In this document: positions 7,900 through 15,598 of the stretch, one piece after another | How positions within the stretch are numbered: the first letter of the stretch is position 1 | How the letters are laid out: each line of letters starts with the position of its first letter | Assembly: GCF_030812595.1 (NCBI RefSeq) | Contig: NZ_JAUSSZ010000002.1 | Span: 186,001-250,000, forward strand | DNA: 64,000 nt | Direction: 5' to 3' | Origin: Arthrobacter bambusae | GTDB taxonomy: Bacteria > Actinomycetota > Actinomycetes > Actinomycetales > Micrococcaceae | Program-made: the position numbers and the translations under genes | The notes under the pieces: model-generated | Databases searched by the model: none | What the model was told of the DNA's origin: nothing | The model's input: only the letters and a program-made list of their open reading frames with translations

Positions 7900-7914
7900 C
7901 CTTGACGGACTGTG

Positions 7915-8550
7915 TCAGTCGCTCTTGGAACGCCGACGGCCCAGGAACACAGCCGCGCCGCCGGCCAAAATGCTCAACAGGAACAGCAACCAGCCAGCAA
8001 CGGTGAGCGTGGAAGCCAAAGCCACCTGGCCGGCGTCGGACGTTGCGGATCCCAGGGCGGCATCAACCGCAACGTTGCCGCACAAGCGGACCACCGCGAA
8101 CAGCAGGGGAGCAGCCCACAGAGCCCGGCGCAGCGCTTTTCCGGCCACATTGGTGCCAATGAGCAGAAGCCAGGTGAAGCCGAAGATCAGCGGAAACAGG
8201 GTTCCCGCGGTCTTGTGGATGTAGCTGAGCTGTCCGCGGGCGTCGTCCGTCATGGCGCCATGCAATTGATGGACGTAGTCGGTGGAAAACCCGCCAATAA
8301 GGGAATCGGGCATTGCCATGCCGCCGGACAACTGGGTCATCTGGTTCAGGGTCAACAGATGCACGTACCAAAACAGGAACAGGCTGGCCACGACCCCGGC
8401 AATCACTATGAGGCGGCCGTTGTTCTGTGCCTTCTCGGGGGCCCGCTGGGTGGAGGGGTTGATCACCGACGGCAAGTGGTGCTGGGGCACAGCGGCATTG
8501 GCGCCGTGCTTCTTGATGCGTTGGGCTGGGGTCTTGGCCATGTCATTCAT
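7915..8550 (-). CDS. Hypothetical four-TM membrane protein
   Basis: A 211-aa protein of no family I recognise. A soluble basic N-terminus is followed by a membrane segment (IVIAGVVASLFLFWYVHLL), an extracytoplasmic loop of about 60 residues, and three more membrane segments ending in a basic tail (LGRRRSKSD). The start is ATG 8550 (ATG 8541 is possible). The open frame extends upstream, but that part antiparallels the phosphatase gene and is not real. Only 24 bases separate it from the divergent start at 8575, so the two promoters must overlap or the transcripts are nearly leaderless. Confidence 0.7.
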   Translation of the reverse strand: MNDMAKTPAQRIKKHGANAAVPQHHLPSVINPSTQRAPEKAQNNGRLIVIAGVVASLFLFWYVHLLTLNQMTQLSGGMAMPDSLIGGFSTDYVHQLHGAMTDDARGQLSYIHKTAGTLFPLIFGFTWLLLIGTNVAGKALRRALWAAPLLFAVVRLCGNVAVDAALGSATSDAGQVALASTLTVAGWLLFLLSILAGGAAVFLGRRRSKSD

Positions 8551-8574
8551 TATCCCGCCACATAAGCTGGACCC

Positions 8575-9420
8575 ATGACCACTGGCAGGCACTCCGCGAC
8601 AGAACTTGATCCTTCGCTCGACGACTACGAACTCGCTGCGGCCCTGGTCCGGGAAGCCGGGCAGCTTGCCCTGCTGATGCGGATGGGCGGCTTGCAGGGG
8701 GAACGGAAGACCTCGGTTTCGGACGTGGTCACCGCCGCGGACCATGCGGCTGAGGCCTACGTCCTTGAGCAATTGCGCCGTTGCCGCCCGGACGATGGCA
8801 TCCTGGGTGAAGAAGGAAGCTCAGTGGCAGGAAACAGCGGGCGCACGTGGGTGATCGATCCCGTGGACGGCACCTACAATTTCCTGCACGGCTCCACGTA
8901 CTGGTGCTCGGCGATCGCCTTGCAGCATTCGCAGCCGGCCCGGGACGGCGTGCCCTCGAATGATGCGGACGTCATCCTCGGGGCCATCTATCAACCGGAG
9001 CTCGACAAGCTCTGGACCGGCGGCAAAGACCGCCCCGCGACCCTCAACGAGGAACTGATCCCGGGACCGTCGGACGCCGCCTTGGCTGAACTCGGCGCCG
9101 CGACCTACATCCACCCCACCTGGCTCGCCGATCCCCGTGCCGCCATGCCCTGGCATGCTGCGGCTGTATCTGCAGCTTCGTTGCGGATGTTCGGTTCCGG
9201 CTCCTGCGATCTCGCCCGGGTGGCCGACGGCGAGCTGGACTGCTGGTTCCAGCACAGCTGCCCGGAGTGGGACTGGCTCCCCGGCAAGGCGATTGTCCGC
9301 GCGGCCGGCGGGGACACCGAGGTCGTACGCGTCAACGGGCTGGACTGGTTCCTCGCGGGAGGCCCGACGGCGGTCCGGGAGCTGCGCGCGGCGCTCACCT
9401 CGGTGCCGCAATTCGCCTGA
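8575..9420 (+). CDS. Inositol monophosphatase family protein
   Basis: A Mg2+-dependent phosphatase of the FIG/IMPase superfamily (281 aa). Metal-binding motifs are intact: GEEGS (about 79-83), the DPVDGTYNF signature (about 95-103) and the C-terminal PEWDWLPGKAIVRAAGG. The substrate could be inositol-1-phosphate, histidinol-phosphate or another sugar phosphate; the sequence does not decide. The large inositol catabolic region lies 17 kb away and does not form an operon with it. A tandem-repeat block begins at its stop codon. Confidence 0.88.
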   Translation: MTTGRHSATELDPSLDDYELAAALVREAGQLALLMRMGGLQGERKTSVSDVVTAADHAAEAYVLEQLRRCRPDDGILGEEGSSVAGNSGRTWVIDPVDGTYNFLHGSTYWCSAIALQHSQPARDGVPSNDADVILGAIYQPELDKLWTGGKDRPATLNEELIPGPSDAALAELGAATYIHPTWLADPRAAMPWHAAAVSAASLRMFGSGSCDLARVADGELDCWFQHSCPEWDWLPGKAIVRAAGGDTEVVRVNGLDWFLAGGPTAVRELRAALTSVPQFA

Positions 9421-9812
9421 GCATGCGCCGTCCTTGGCTTGGGGGATGGACATAGCGCTTCGGTTCCTGTGAGCATGCGCCGTCCTTGGCTTGAGGGGTG
9501 GGCATACTGCTTCGGGTCCTGTGAGCATGCGCCTTCCTTGGCTTGGGGGGTGGACATAGTGCTGTTATGTCCACTGGTTCGTCCGGGGAGGGGGCATGTC
9601 CCTGGAGGGGATCACGGGGTTTGGGGCGTGCGGTTCGTGCCGCAGCGGGTGTCGGGGCTTCGGTTCCTGTGAGCATGCGCCGTCCTTGGCTTGGGGGATG
9701 GACATAGGGCTTCGGTTCCTGTGAGCATGCGCCGTCCTTGGCTTGAGGGGTGGACATAGTGCTGTTATGTCCACTGGTTCGTCCGGGGAGGGGGCATGTC
9801 CCTGGAGGGGAT
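9419..9812. repeat. Intergenic tandem repeats: 52-bp units and two 90-bp extended units
   Basis: This 470-base gap between the phosphatase and wecB contains five copies beginning GAGCATGCGCCGTCCTTGGC at about 9419, 9471, 9523, 9671 and 9723. Three are 52 bp. The copies at 9523 and 9723 extend to about 90 bp with the near-identical tail GGACATAGTGCTGTTATGTCC...GGGCATGTCCC, so a larger duplication is also present. The tail contains inverted GGACATA/TATGTCC arms. Similar motifs occur at 48874 and 49854. No coding sequence is credible here. The last 80 bases before wecB are not repetitive. Confidence 0.9.
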
Positions 9813-9893
9813 TGACCCTAATGGGGAGTTCTCCGGCCAGGGCCTTGGGCGGTTGTTAGTCTCCGGACGGCAGCTCAAGCCCAAGGGGAAATT

Positions 9894-11042
9894 TTGGATA
9901 AACGCACCGTCCTGCTCGTTTACGGCACCCGTCCTGAGGCCATCAAAATGGCGCCGCTGGTCCATGCTTTGCGTGCAACAGGCCGTTACAAGGCACCAGT
10001 GGCAGTAACCGGGCAGCATCGGGAAATGCTGGACCAGGTCAACGCGCTCTTCGGCGTCCACCCGGAGCATGACCTGAACATCATCCAGCCCCGCCAGACC
10101 CTTGCCGGGATCACGGAAAAGACGTTGCGGGGTGTCACGGAGGTCCTCCGCGACGTCATGCCGGACGCGGTTGTGGTCCAGGGAGACACCACCACCGCCA
10201 TGGCCGCGGGGCTGGCAGCGTTCTACCAGGGAATTCCGGTGGTTCACCTTGAGGCCGGACTCCGCAGCGGCAACCTGAATTCACCTTTCCCGGAGGAAGC
10301 GAACCGCCGCATCCTCGGGCAAATCACCACCCTGCATCTCGCGCCTACCTCCACGGGCAGGGACAATCTGTTGTCCGAAGGCGTACCCGCGGAGAATATC
10401 GCCGTGACCGGAAATACGGTCATTGACGCGCTGCTGGGGACGGTCAAACGGGAGGTTGAGTTTGCCGAACCCGTACTCAGGGACATCACGGATTCAGGCC
10501 GCAGAATCCTATTGGTGACTCTCCACCGACGCGAAAACCTCGGGCCGGCCATGGCGGGCGCGGCGAGGGCGCTTGCGCGGATAGCGGCCGACTGCCCCGA
10601 GGTGGAAATCGTTCTTCCCTTGCACCGGAATCCAGCGGTGCGGGAGGCCGTCCTGCCGGGAGTCGTGGGCGTCCCGAACATCACCATCACGGAACCTCTC
10701 GACTACGTGCAATTCACCAAGCTCCTGAGCCTGTGCCACGTGGTCCTCACGGACTCGGGCGGGGTCCAGGAAGAGGCGCCGGCCCTCGGGAAACCCGTCC
10801 TGGTGATGCGCGACAACACCGAACGCCCCGAGGCAGTGGCGGCAGGCACGGCTCGGCTCATCGGGACGGACGAGCGAACGATCGTGGACGCAGTCAACGC
10901 TTTGCTGGAGGACGACGCACTGTATTCGGCTATGGCCACAGCCGTGAATCCCTACGGCGACGGCGGAGCATCCGGCCGCGCCGTGGCGGCCATCGACTCC
11001 ATGTTGGGGATGGGTGAGCGGCGCCCGGACTTCGTCGCTTAA
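9894..11042 (+). CDS. wecB: UDP-N-acetylglucosamine 2-epimerase (non-hydrolysing)
   Basis: A cytosolic enzyme (382 aa) interconverting UDP-GlcNAc and UDP-ManNAc, the precursor of ManNAc-containing surface polymers. The family start VYGTRPEAIKMAPLV, the QGDTTTA segment, HLEAGLRSGN, the FPEEANRR region and the C-terminal LTDSGGVQEEAPALGKPVLVMR are all present. Length matches the family. The start is a TTG at 9894 with AAGGGGA five bases upstream. It opens the surface-polymer locus; the next gene encodes an anchored surface protein. Confidence 0.95.
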   Translation: MDKRTVLLVYGTRPEAIKMAPLVHALRATGRYKAPVAVTGQHREMLDQVNALFGVHPEHDLNIIQPRQTLAGITEKTLRGVTEVLRDVMPDAVVVQGDTTTAMAAGLAAFYQGIPVVHLEAGLRSGNLNSPFPEEANRRILGQITTLHLAPTSTGRDNLLSEGVPAENIAVTGNTVIDALLGTVKREVEFAEPVLRDITDSGRRILLVTLHRRENLGPAMAGAARALARIAADCPEVEIVLPLHRNPAVREAVLPGVVGVPNITITEPLDYVQFTKLLSLCHVVLTDSGGVQEEAPALGKPVLVMRDNTERPEAVAAGTARLIGTDERTIVDAVNALLEDDALYSAMATAVNPYGDGGASGRAVAAIDSMLGMGERRPDFVA

Positions 11043-11173
11043 CCCGTTCGGGTACTTTCGGAAAGCGCACTCCACAGTCCTTGTTTACTTTCTCCACGGG
11101 AGGACGTGTGTCCTCCAAGGTTTCAGTTGCAGCGCGCCCCGGCGTGATTGCAACTCTCACGAGGGGGCAATAC

Positions 11174-12460
11174 TTGAATACCAGACATAGGACATGGTCC
11201 GCCGCAGCGGGTGTCAGCGCCGTCGTAGCAGTGGGTATCGGGCTGGTGGCGGCGCCAGCAGCCACTGCCGGACCGAGCGACATTATTTCCTCGGGCAGCG
11301 GGCAGATCATCGACGGCAGTGTACTTGGGATGCCGAACTTTGCCGCCGTGGCATCAAACGGCGCGGCAACGGCACAGCAGATCGGCACGCCGCCATCCGA
11401 CCCCGCGGTCATTGAAAACAGCACTCCGCTGGATCTTTCCGCCGCCTTTGGCATCGTGAATGTCGGTGCGGGAAACATTCCGCTGCTGGGCAACAACGGC
11501 ATCATCCAGCTGGGCGCGGTCAGCCAGTATGGCAAGGCCGTCAATGACGGATCCTCGGCGGCATTCTCCGGCACGGTTTCCGGCGCGCCGGGCCTCGTCA
11601 CCCTGCCTGGCGGCCTGCCGACGTCGGGAAGCGCCAGCATCCCGGCTGCCGAAATCAAAGTGGGCACGGCAACCATCCTTGGCGGCGCCGATCTCGTAAA
11701 CCTGGACCTGAAGATCACCACGCTGGCCGCCGCCGCAAAGCAGGACCAGGGGGCAGCTCCAGCGGGCGCCTATTCCATTGCCGGCACATCAGCCGATCTG
11801 GGCGGGACGGTGATTGGCGGAGTTTCCGGGACGGTCGGCGCCGCCATCAACACCGCCAACCTTGTCCTGGGTCCCTTGGGGGTCACCGTGGCGAATCCTC
11901 TTGCGGGCGGAACGGTCTCCATCACCGAGGCAGACCTCCTGGCCGTGGCGGGTGTGCCGAGCCTGAACGCCCTGCCCGCTGGCACGGATCTCGTTTCGTT
12001 CCTGCCGCAGGCTGTGGCCGCCAAGATCACGAGCCTCGTCAACTCCACGCTCGCCAGTGCGACCGCTGCAGTCAACGCCCTCGGACCGATTGCGCAGATC
12101 ACAGCCGGCCCGGCGCTTGCCGTCTTGACCACCGCGCTGAACACCGTCGTATCGGGAGTGTCCTCGACCGTCGTGACCCCGTTGTCCAACGCCTTGACCG
12201 CGCTTGTCTCGGCCAAGGTCAACGTACAGCAAAGCAGCGGAGGCGTTTTCACCGAGCGTGCGCTCCAAGTGGGAGTAGCCGGTGGCAGCATCGCCACCGT
12301 CAACCTGGCCAACGCCTCGGTTGGTCCGAACCTGCTCGCGGCGGCAATTCCGGTGGTCAACAAGGACACCTTGGCCATAACCGGCGCAACGGCATTGCTG
12401 GCGGTTGTTTGCTGGTTGTTCTTCCGCGCACGCCGTCGGACCGCGGTTCTGGCCCTCTGA
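11174..12460 (+). CDS. Secreted surface protein (choice-of-anchor-G-like) with LAITG C-terminal tail
   Basis: A 428-aa exported protein. The N-terminal signal peptide ends near AAPAATA (about residue 32). The body is low in charge and rich in Gly/Ala/Val/Thr beta-type sequence with stretches such as LDLSAAFGIVNVG. The C-terminus has LAITG (about 400-404), a 13-residue hydrophobic segment and RARRR, a tripartite sorting signal of the LAxTG kind recognised by class E sortases. The TTG start at 11174 has GAGGGGG six bases upstream and gives a normal signal peptide; an upstream GTG at 11108 would make it abnormally long. The 61-aa protein downstream has the same tail. Assignment to the choice-of-anchor-G group is from memory. 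Confidence 0.8.
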   Translation: MNTRHRTWSAAAGVSAVVAVGIGLVAAPAATAGPSDIISSGSGQIIDGSVLGMPNFAAVASNGAATAQQIGTPPSDPAVIENSTPLDLSAAFGIVNVGAGNIPLLGNNGIIQLGAVSQYGKAVNDGSSAAFSGTVSGAPGLVTLPGGLPTSGSASIPAAEIKVGTATILGGADLVNLDLKITTLAAAAKQDQGAAPAGAYSIAGTSADLGGTVIGGVSGTVGAAINTANLVLGPLGVTVANPLAGGTVSITEADLLAVAGVPSLNALPAGTDLVSFLPQAVAAKITSLVNSTLASATAAVNALGPIAQITAGPALAVLTTALNTVVSGVSSTVVTPLSNALTALVSAKVNVQQSSGGVFTERALQVGVAGGSIATVNLANASVGPNLLAAAIPVVNKDTLAITGATALLAVVCWLFFRARRRTAVLAL

Positions 12461-12505
12461 TCGCGACTGCCCGCAACCGACAAGAACAACGAAGGAACGT
12501 GCAGC

Positions 12506-12691
12506 ATGTATGGAAATAGTTTGACGACAGGGGGAGCGGTGGCGGGCGGGGGAACGCTCGCCGTCACCGGTGCGCCGGCCCTTGGCTGGGTCATCCTTCT
12601 GGGTATTGCGTTGTTGGTTGGCGGGTTCGTTGTCCTGCGCAACGGCATGCTCAAGGCCTCGAAACGGGCCGCCGCTCGCAAGGATTCCTGA
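12506..12691 (+). CDS. 61-aa protein that is almost only an LAVTG sorting tail
   Basis: A small protein: 17 mostly Gly/Ala/Thr residues, then LAVTG (18-22), a hydrophobic segment (about 23-46) and a basic tail (KASKRAAARK). No N-terminal signal peptide exists, so the only membrane segment is the one after LAVTG. AAGGA lies nine bases before the ATG, and the gene sits 45 bases behind the LAITG surface protein. The tail copies that of its neighbour (TLA(I/V)TGA). It could be a minimal sortase or exosortase substrate, a short pilin-like subunit, or a decoy/regulator of the anchoring enzyme. No function is known to me. Confidence 0.8.
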   Translation: MYGNSLTTGGAVAGGGTLAVTGAPALGWVILLGIALLVGGFVVLRNGMLKASKRAAARKDS

Positions 12692-12786
12692 CTGCACTAT
12701 CGGCGGGGCGGTCCTACCCAGTGGCCGTCCCGCTTCGACTTTCTTGAAACGGGCCTTCTACAGCCTCAAAGCACTATCGGAGAGAC

Positions 12787-14148
12787 ATGTCAGTACTCGA
12801 GTCCGCGCAAGCCCTGGCATTCGTGCTGTTGGTGGTCTTCTTGGCCTACATCAGCGTGATCCTGGTCCCGTTCCTTCGCAGGACGCCGGATCCGGAGGGA
12901 TCGCAGGGAGGCTTCACCTGGCACGTGTTCATTCCGTGCCGCGACGAGGAAACAGTGATTGGAAATAGCTTGGCGACGCTGCGCGGACAATTTCCCGAGG
13001 CACACGTTTGGATTGTGGACGATGCCAGTGAAGACGCCACGGCCCAAACTGTGCATCGCGCATCCGAGACCGATCCCATGGTTCACCTTGTGCGCCGTTT
13101 TCTGCCGGACGCCCGTTCGGGCAAGGGCGACGCGCTGAACGCGGCGTACAGGGCCCTGGATGATTGGCTGCCTTCCGGGGCCGACCGCGAAACTGTGATC
13201 GTCCTGGTGCTCGACGCCGATGGGCTGATGTCCGAGAATGCTTTCCGGCAGGCAGCCGGCCCACTTGCTTTCGGGGATCCGGAGGTGGGAGCAGCGCAGA
13301 CCGCCGTATGGATGTCCAACGTGGATGACCCGGCGCTGAAGACGGCAACAGGATTCGGACGGGTGAAGCAAGGCTTCGCCCGGTATCTGATCCTCATGCA
13401 GGACATGGAGTTCCGCACCACTATCGCCGCCATGCAGTCACTCCGCCGCCACACCTTGACCGTTGGTTTGGGCGGTAACGGCCAGTTCACCCGGCTTTCC
13501 GCCCTCGATACGATTGCCAGGACCTCCGGACAGCCGTGGCACGGTGCCCTCCTTGAGGACTACGAGCTTGCGATCCATGTGATGCTCAGCGGTTACAAGA
13601 CCGTCTACATGCATGACGCCCATGTCTCCCAGGAGGCGCTTCCGGGGCTTCGCCGGCTGCTGACCCAGAGGACCCGCTGGTGCCACGGCGGAATGCAGTG
13701 CAGCAGCTACTTACCGCGGATTTTCGAGTCTCCGTATTTCAGCAACATCGGGGCCATCGAATCCAGCTATTTCCTGGTCCAGCCGTTCATCCAGATCCTG
13801 GGCTTGGTCTTGTGGCCCACACTGTTCATCGCCATGGTGGCTCAGGGCTCCCTGACGATGGGCGGCTTGCAAGCCTGGTTGGCAGCGTCCTGGTTCATCA
13901 TTCCGCTCATCGTGGTCACGGGCATCGCGCCGTTCGCCTTGTGGGGTCCCGTCTACCGCAAACAGGCAGTTCCGGACAAGAGCCGATTGGCGGGAGTGCT
14001 GTGGGGAGTCGGCTACTGGCTCTACATGTACCAGAACTACGTGTCCGTGTTGAGGGCGACATACCGCTTGGTCACGGGACGCCACGGCTGGGCAAAAACC
14101 CGACGAAACAACGAGAACGACACCCAGCTCTTAGCGAAGGAAGCCTGA
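12787..14148 (+). CDS. Membrane processive family 2 glycosyltransferase
   Basis: A membrane-bound GT2 (453 aa) of the NodC/IcaA/hyaluronan-synthase type. It has one N-terminal membrane segment (8-30), a GT-A domain with VDDAS (77-81), DAD (143-145), LLEDYE (255-260) and the processivity motif QRTRW (294-298), then three or four C-terminal membrane segments. It should polymerise and possibly extrude a polysaccharide; wecB upstream hints at amino-sugar precursors (inference). The ATG start follows GAGAGAC. The stop abuts the ATG of the exosortase-like gene with no gap, so the two are translated together. Confidence 0.9.
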   Translation: MSVLESAQALAFVLLVVFLAYISVILVPFLRRTPDPEGSQGGFTWHVFIPCRDEETVIGNSLATLRGQFPEAHVWIVDDASEDATAQTVHRASETDPMVHLVRRFLPDARSGKGDALNAAYRALDDWLPSGADRETVIVLVLDADGLMSENAFRQAAGPLAFGDPEVGAAQTAVWMSNVDDPALKTATGFGRVKQGFARYLILMQDMEFRTTIAAMQSLRRHTLTVGLGGNGQFTRLSALDTIARTSGQPWHGALLEDYELAIHVMLSGYKTVYMHDAHVSQEALPGLRRLLTQRTRWCHGGMQCSSYLPRIFESPYFSNIGAIESSYFLVQPFIQILGLVLWPTLFIAMVAQGSLTMGGLQAWLAASWFIIPLIVVTGIAPFALWGPVYRKQAVPDKSRLAGVLWGVGYWLYMYQNYVSVLRATYRLVTGRHGWAKTRRNNENDTQLLAKEA

Positions 14149-14760
14149 ATGTCGACGAGTGTCGAATACGCCGCGGGGCCGCAGGGGCGGCAGGGGCCGA
14201 AACTGCCGCAACGACGGCAAATTCCAAACGGTCCACGCGCGGGAACGATCCGCTCGAGGCAAGGCGGGCTGCTCCCCGGCATGGCATGTTTGGCAGCGGC
14301 TGTCCTAGCCATGCTGCAACAGGAAGGCATCCGCAGTTTCGAGGCCTGGGCCATGGCCTGGGTGTTCGATCGGGCGCTCGGAGGCTCGTCCTACAGCGTC
14401 CGCGACACTGTCTTCCACAACATCGGCGGCGGCCAACCCTTCGCCCTGATGGTGACCGGATTGTGCTCCAGCGCGGTACTGATCGCCCCCGTCATGGCCC
14501 TGGCCGGCGTTTTGTTCCTGATGGGCCGCATCGCGGTGCCACGATTGGCCCGCGCCGCCGCTTTGGCGTTGCTGGTTGTTGTTTTCAGCAACGGGTTGAG
14601 GTTCTTCATGATTGCGGGGGCACAGCAGGCCTGGGGAGAGCAGGGCTTCAGCATCATGCACCATTTCCTCGGTTCTTTCGTGGTGATCATCGGCTTTGTG
14701 GCGGCCATCATTGTCCTGGTCCGCGCAGGCAAGACGCGCCGGGGGCGGCGTGCCGCATAG
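14149..14760 (+). CDS. Short exosortase/archaeosortase-like membrane protein
   Basis: A 203-aa membrane protein with a soluble basic N-terminus (1-38) and four to five hydrophobic segments. The last three carry the pattern of the exosortase/archaeosortase family: Cys at the start of a membrane helix (TGLCSS, Cys106), Arg at the end of the next (SNGLR, Arg151), and His before the last helix (MHHFLGS, His171/172). These residues form the transpeptidase-like active site in that family. Full-length exosortases are longer, so this is a minimal version. It sits directly behind a processive GT2, and two proteins with LAxTG-TM-Arg tails are encoded just upstream, which would be plausible substrates. 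Assignment rests on the triad and context; I could not run a profile search. Confidence 0.65.
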   Translation: MSTSVEYAAGPQGRQGPKLPQRRQIPNGPRAGTIRSRQGGLLPGMACLAAAVLAMLQQEGIRSFEAWAMAWVFDRALGGSSYSVRDTVFHNIGGGQPFALMVTGLCSSAVLIAPVMALAGVLFLMGRIAVPRLARAAALALLVVVFSNGLRFFMIAGAQQAWGEQGFSIMHHFLGSFVVIIGFVAAIIVLVRAGKTRRGRRAA

Positions 14761-15598
14761 CTTGGCGAAGCGGGCGGCAGCGGGTGCCGCAGCGTTGCTT
14801 CTTGCAGGAGCGCTGAGCGGGTGCAACCAGACCCTTCCGGGAACGCCCACCGGCAACCCGGCAGTGGGCGAGTGCCACGTGATCGACTCCCCGGAGCAAT
14901 TCGACGGCGTCAGCGAACCGAGCCCGCAGGTTGCCTGCGCCGCGGCACACACAGCCCAGTCCTACAAGGTCGCACAGGTTCCGGCTCCCTGGTCAGGGCG
15001 GGGAACAAGGCCCGGGCAACAGGAGCTCAAGGCCCTCACCGCGCGCATGTGCGATGTTGCCTCTCTCCGGAATTACCTCGCCGCCGGTCAACGCGACGGT
15101 ACAACCGGCCTGGCCATCGCCGCCTACGCCCCGAGCCGTGAAGACTGGGAACGGGGAGCCCGGGCCGTGCGCTGTGACGTGTTCCTGGTCGCGAACGATG
15201 GCGTTCCCCGGACCACCACCTTGGATCTCAAAGGCGTTCTGGCCGGCCCTGACTCGGCCGCCGTGCGGCTGTGCTACCGGCAGGAGTTGGTGGACGGGAA
15301 GCTGGGCTACGACGGCGTCGATGTTCCGTGTACCGAGCCCCACACCGCGGAGGACATCAGTGCGTGGTTCAAACTGGAGGGCGCCGTGGCCACTGCCGCC
15401 GCGCTAGACGCGCGCTGCCTTCCCTATGCCTTGCAGTTCCTCGGCGTTGACGCACTTCCAGGCGGGATCACCCTGCGTCCGGTCATCCGGACGGTGAACG
15501 GCGCGCGGACGGTACGCTGCGCCGTCGCGCCTTTGCAGTCCAATCCAGGCACTTTCACCGGTTCGCTCGCGCCGGTGGGAGGGCAGAAGCGTGATTGA
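14750..15598 (+). CDS. Lipoprotein with septum-formation-type domain
   Basis: A 282-aa exported lipoprotein: basic start, hydrophobic stretch and lipobox LSGC (Cys25). The mature part has paired Cys residues and repeated C-x3-HTA motifs (VACAAAHTAQ and VPCTEPHTAE), as in the actinobacterial septum-formation family (PF13845). It should sit on the outer face of the membrane. The start is taken as GTG 14750, which overlaps the upstream gene by 11 bases; TTG 14762 is an alternative. The 3' end overlaps the next gene by 8 bases. Its role in this surface locus is unknown. Confidence 0.8.
   Translation: MPHSLAKRAAAGAAALLLAGALSGCNQTLPGTPTGNPAVGECHVIDSPEQFDGVSEPSPQVACAAAHTAQSYKVAQVPAPWSGRGTRPGQQELKALTARMCDVASLRNYLAAGQRDGTTGLAIAAYAPSREDWERGARAVRCDVFLVANDGVPRTTTLDLKGVLAGPDSAAVRLCYRQELVDGKLGYDGVDVPCTEPHTAEDISAWFKLEGAVATAAALDARCLPYALQFLGVDALPGGITLRPVIRTVNGARTVRCAVAPLQSNPGTFTGSLAPVGGQKRD

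Noticed and set aside
9419..9812. CRISPR-like repeats
   Set aside because: The units are adjacent without unique spacers and no cas gene is present.
11081..11173. Longer N-terminus of the LAITG surface protein
   Set aside because: The TTG at 11174 has a much better ribosome site (GAGGGGG) and yields a normal signal peptide.
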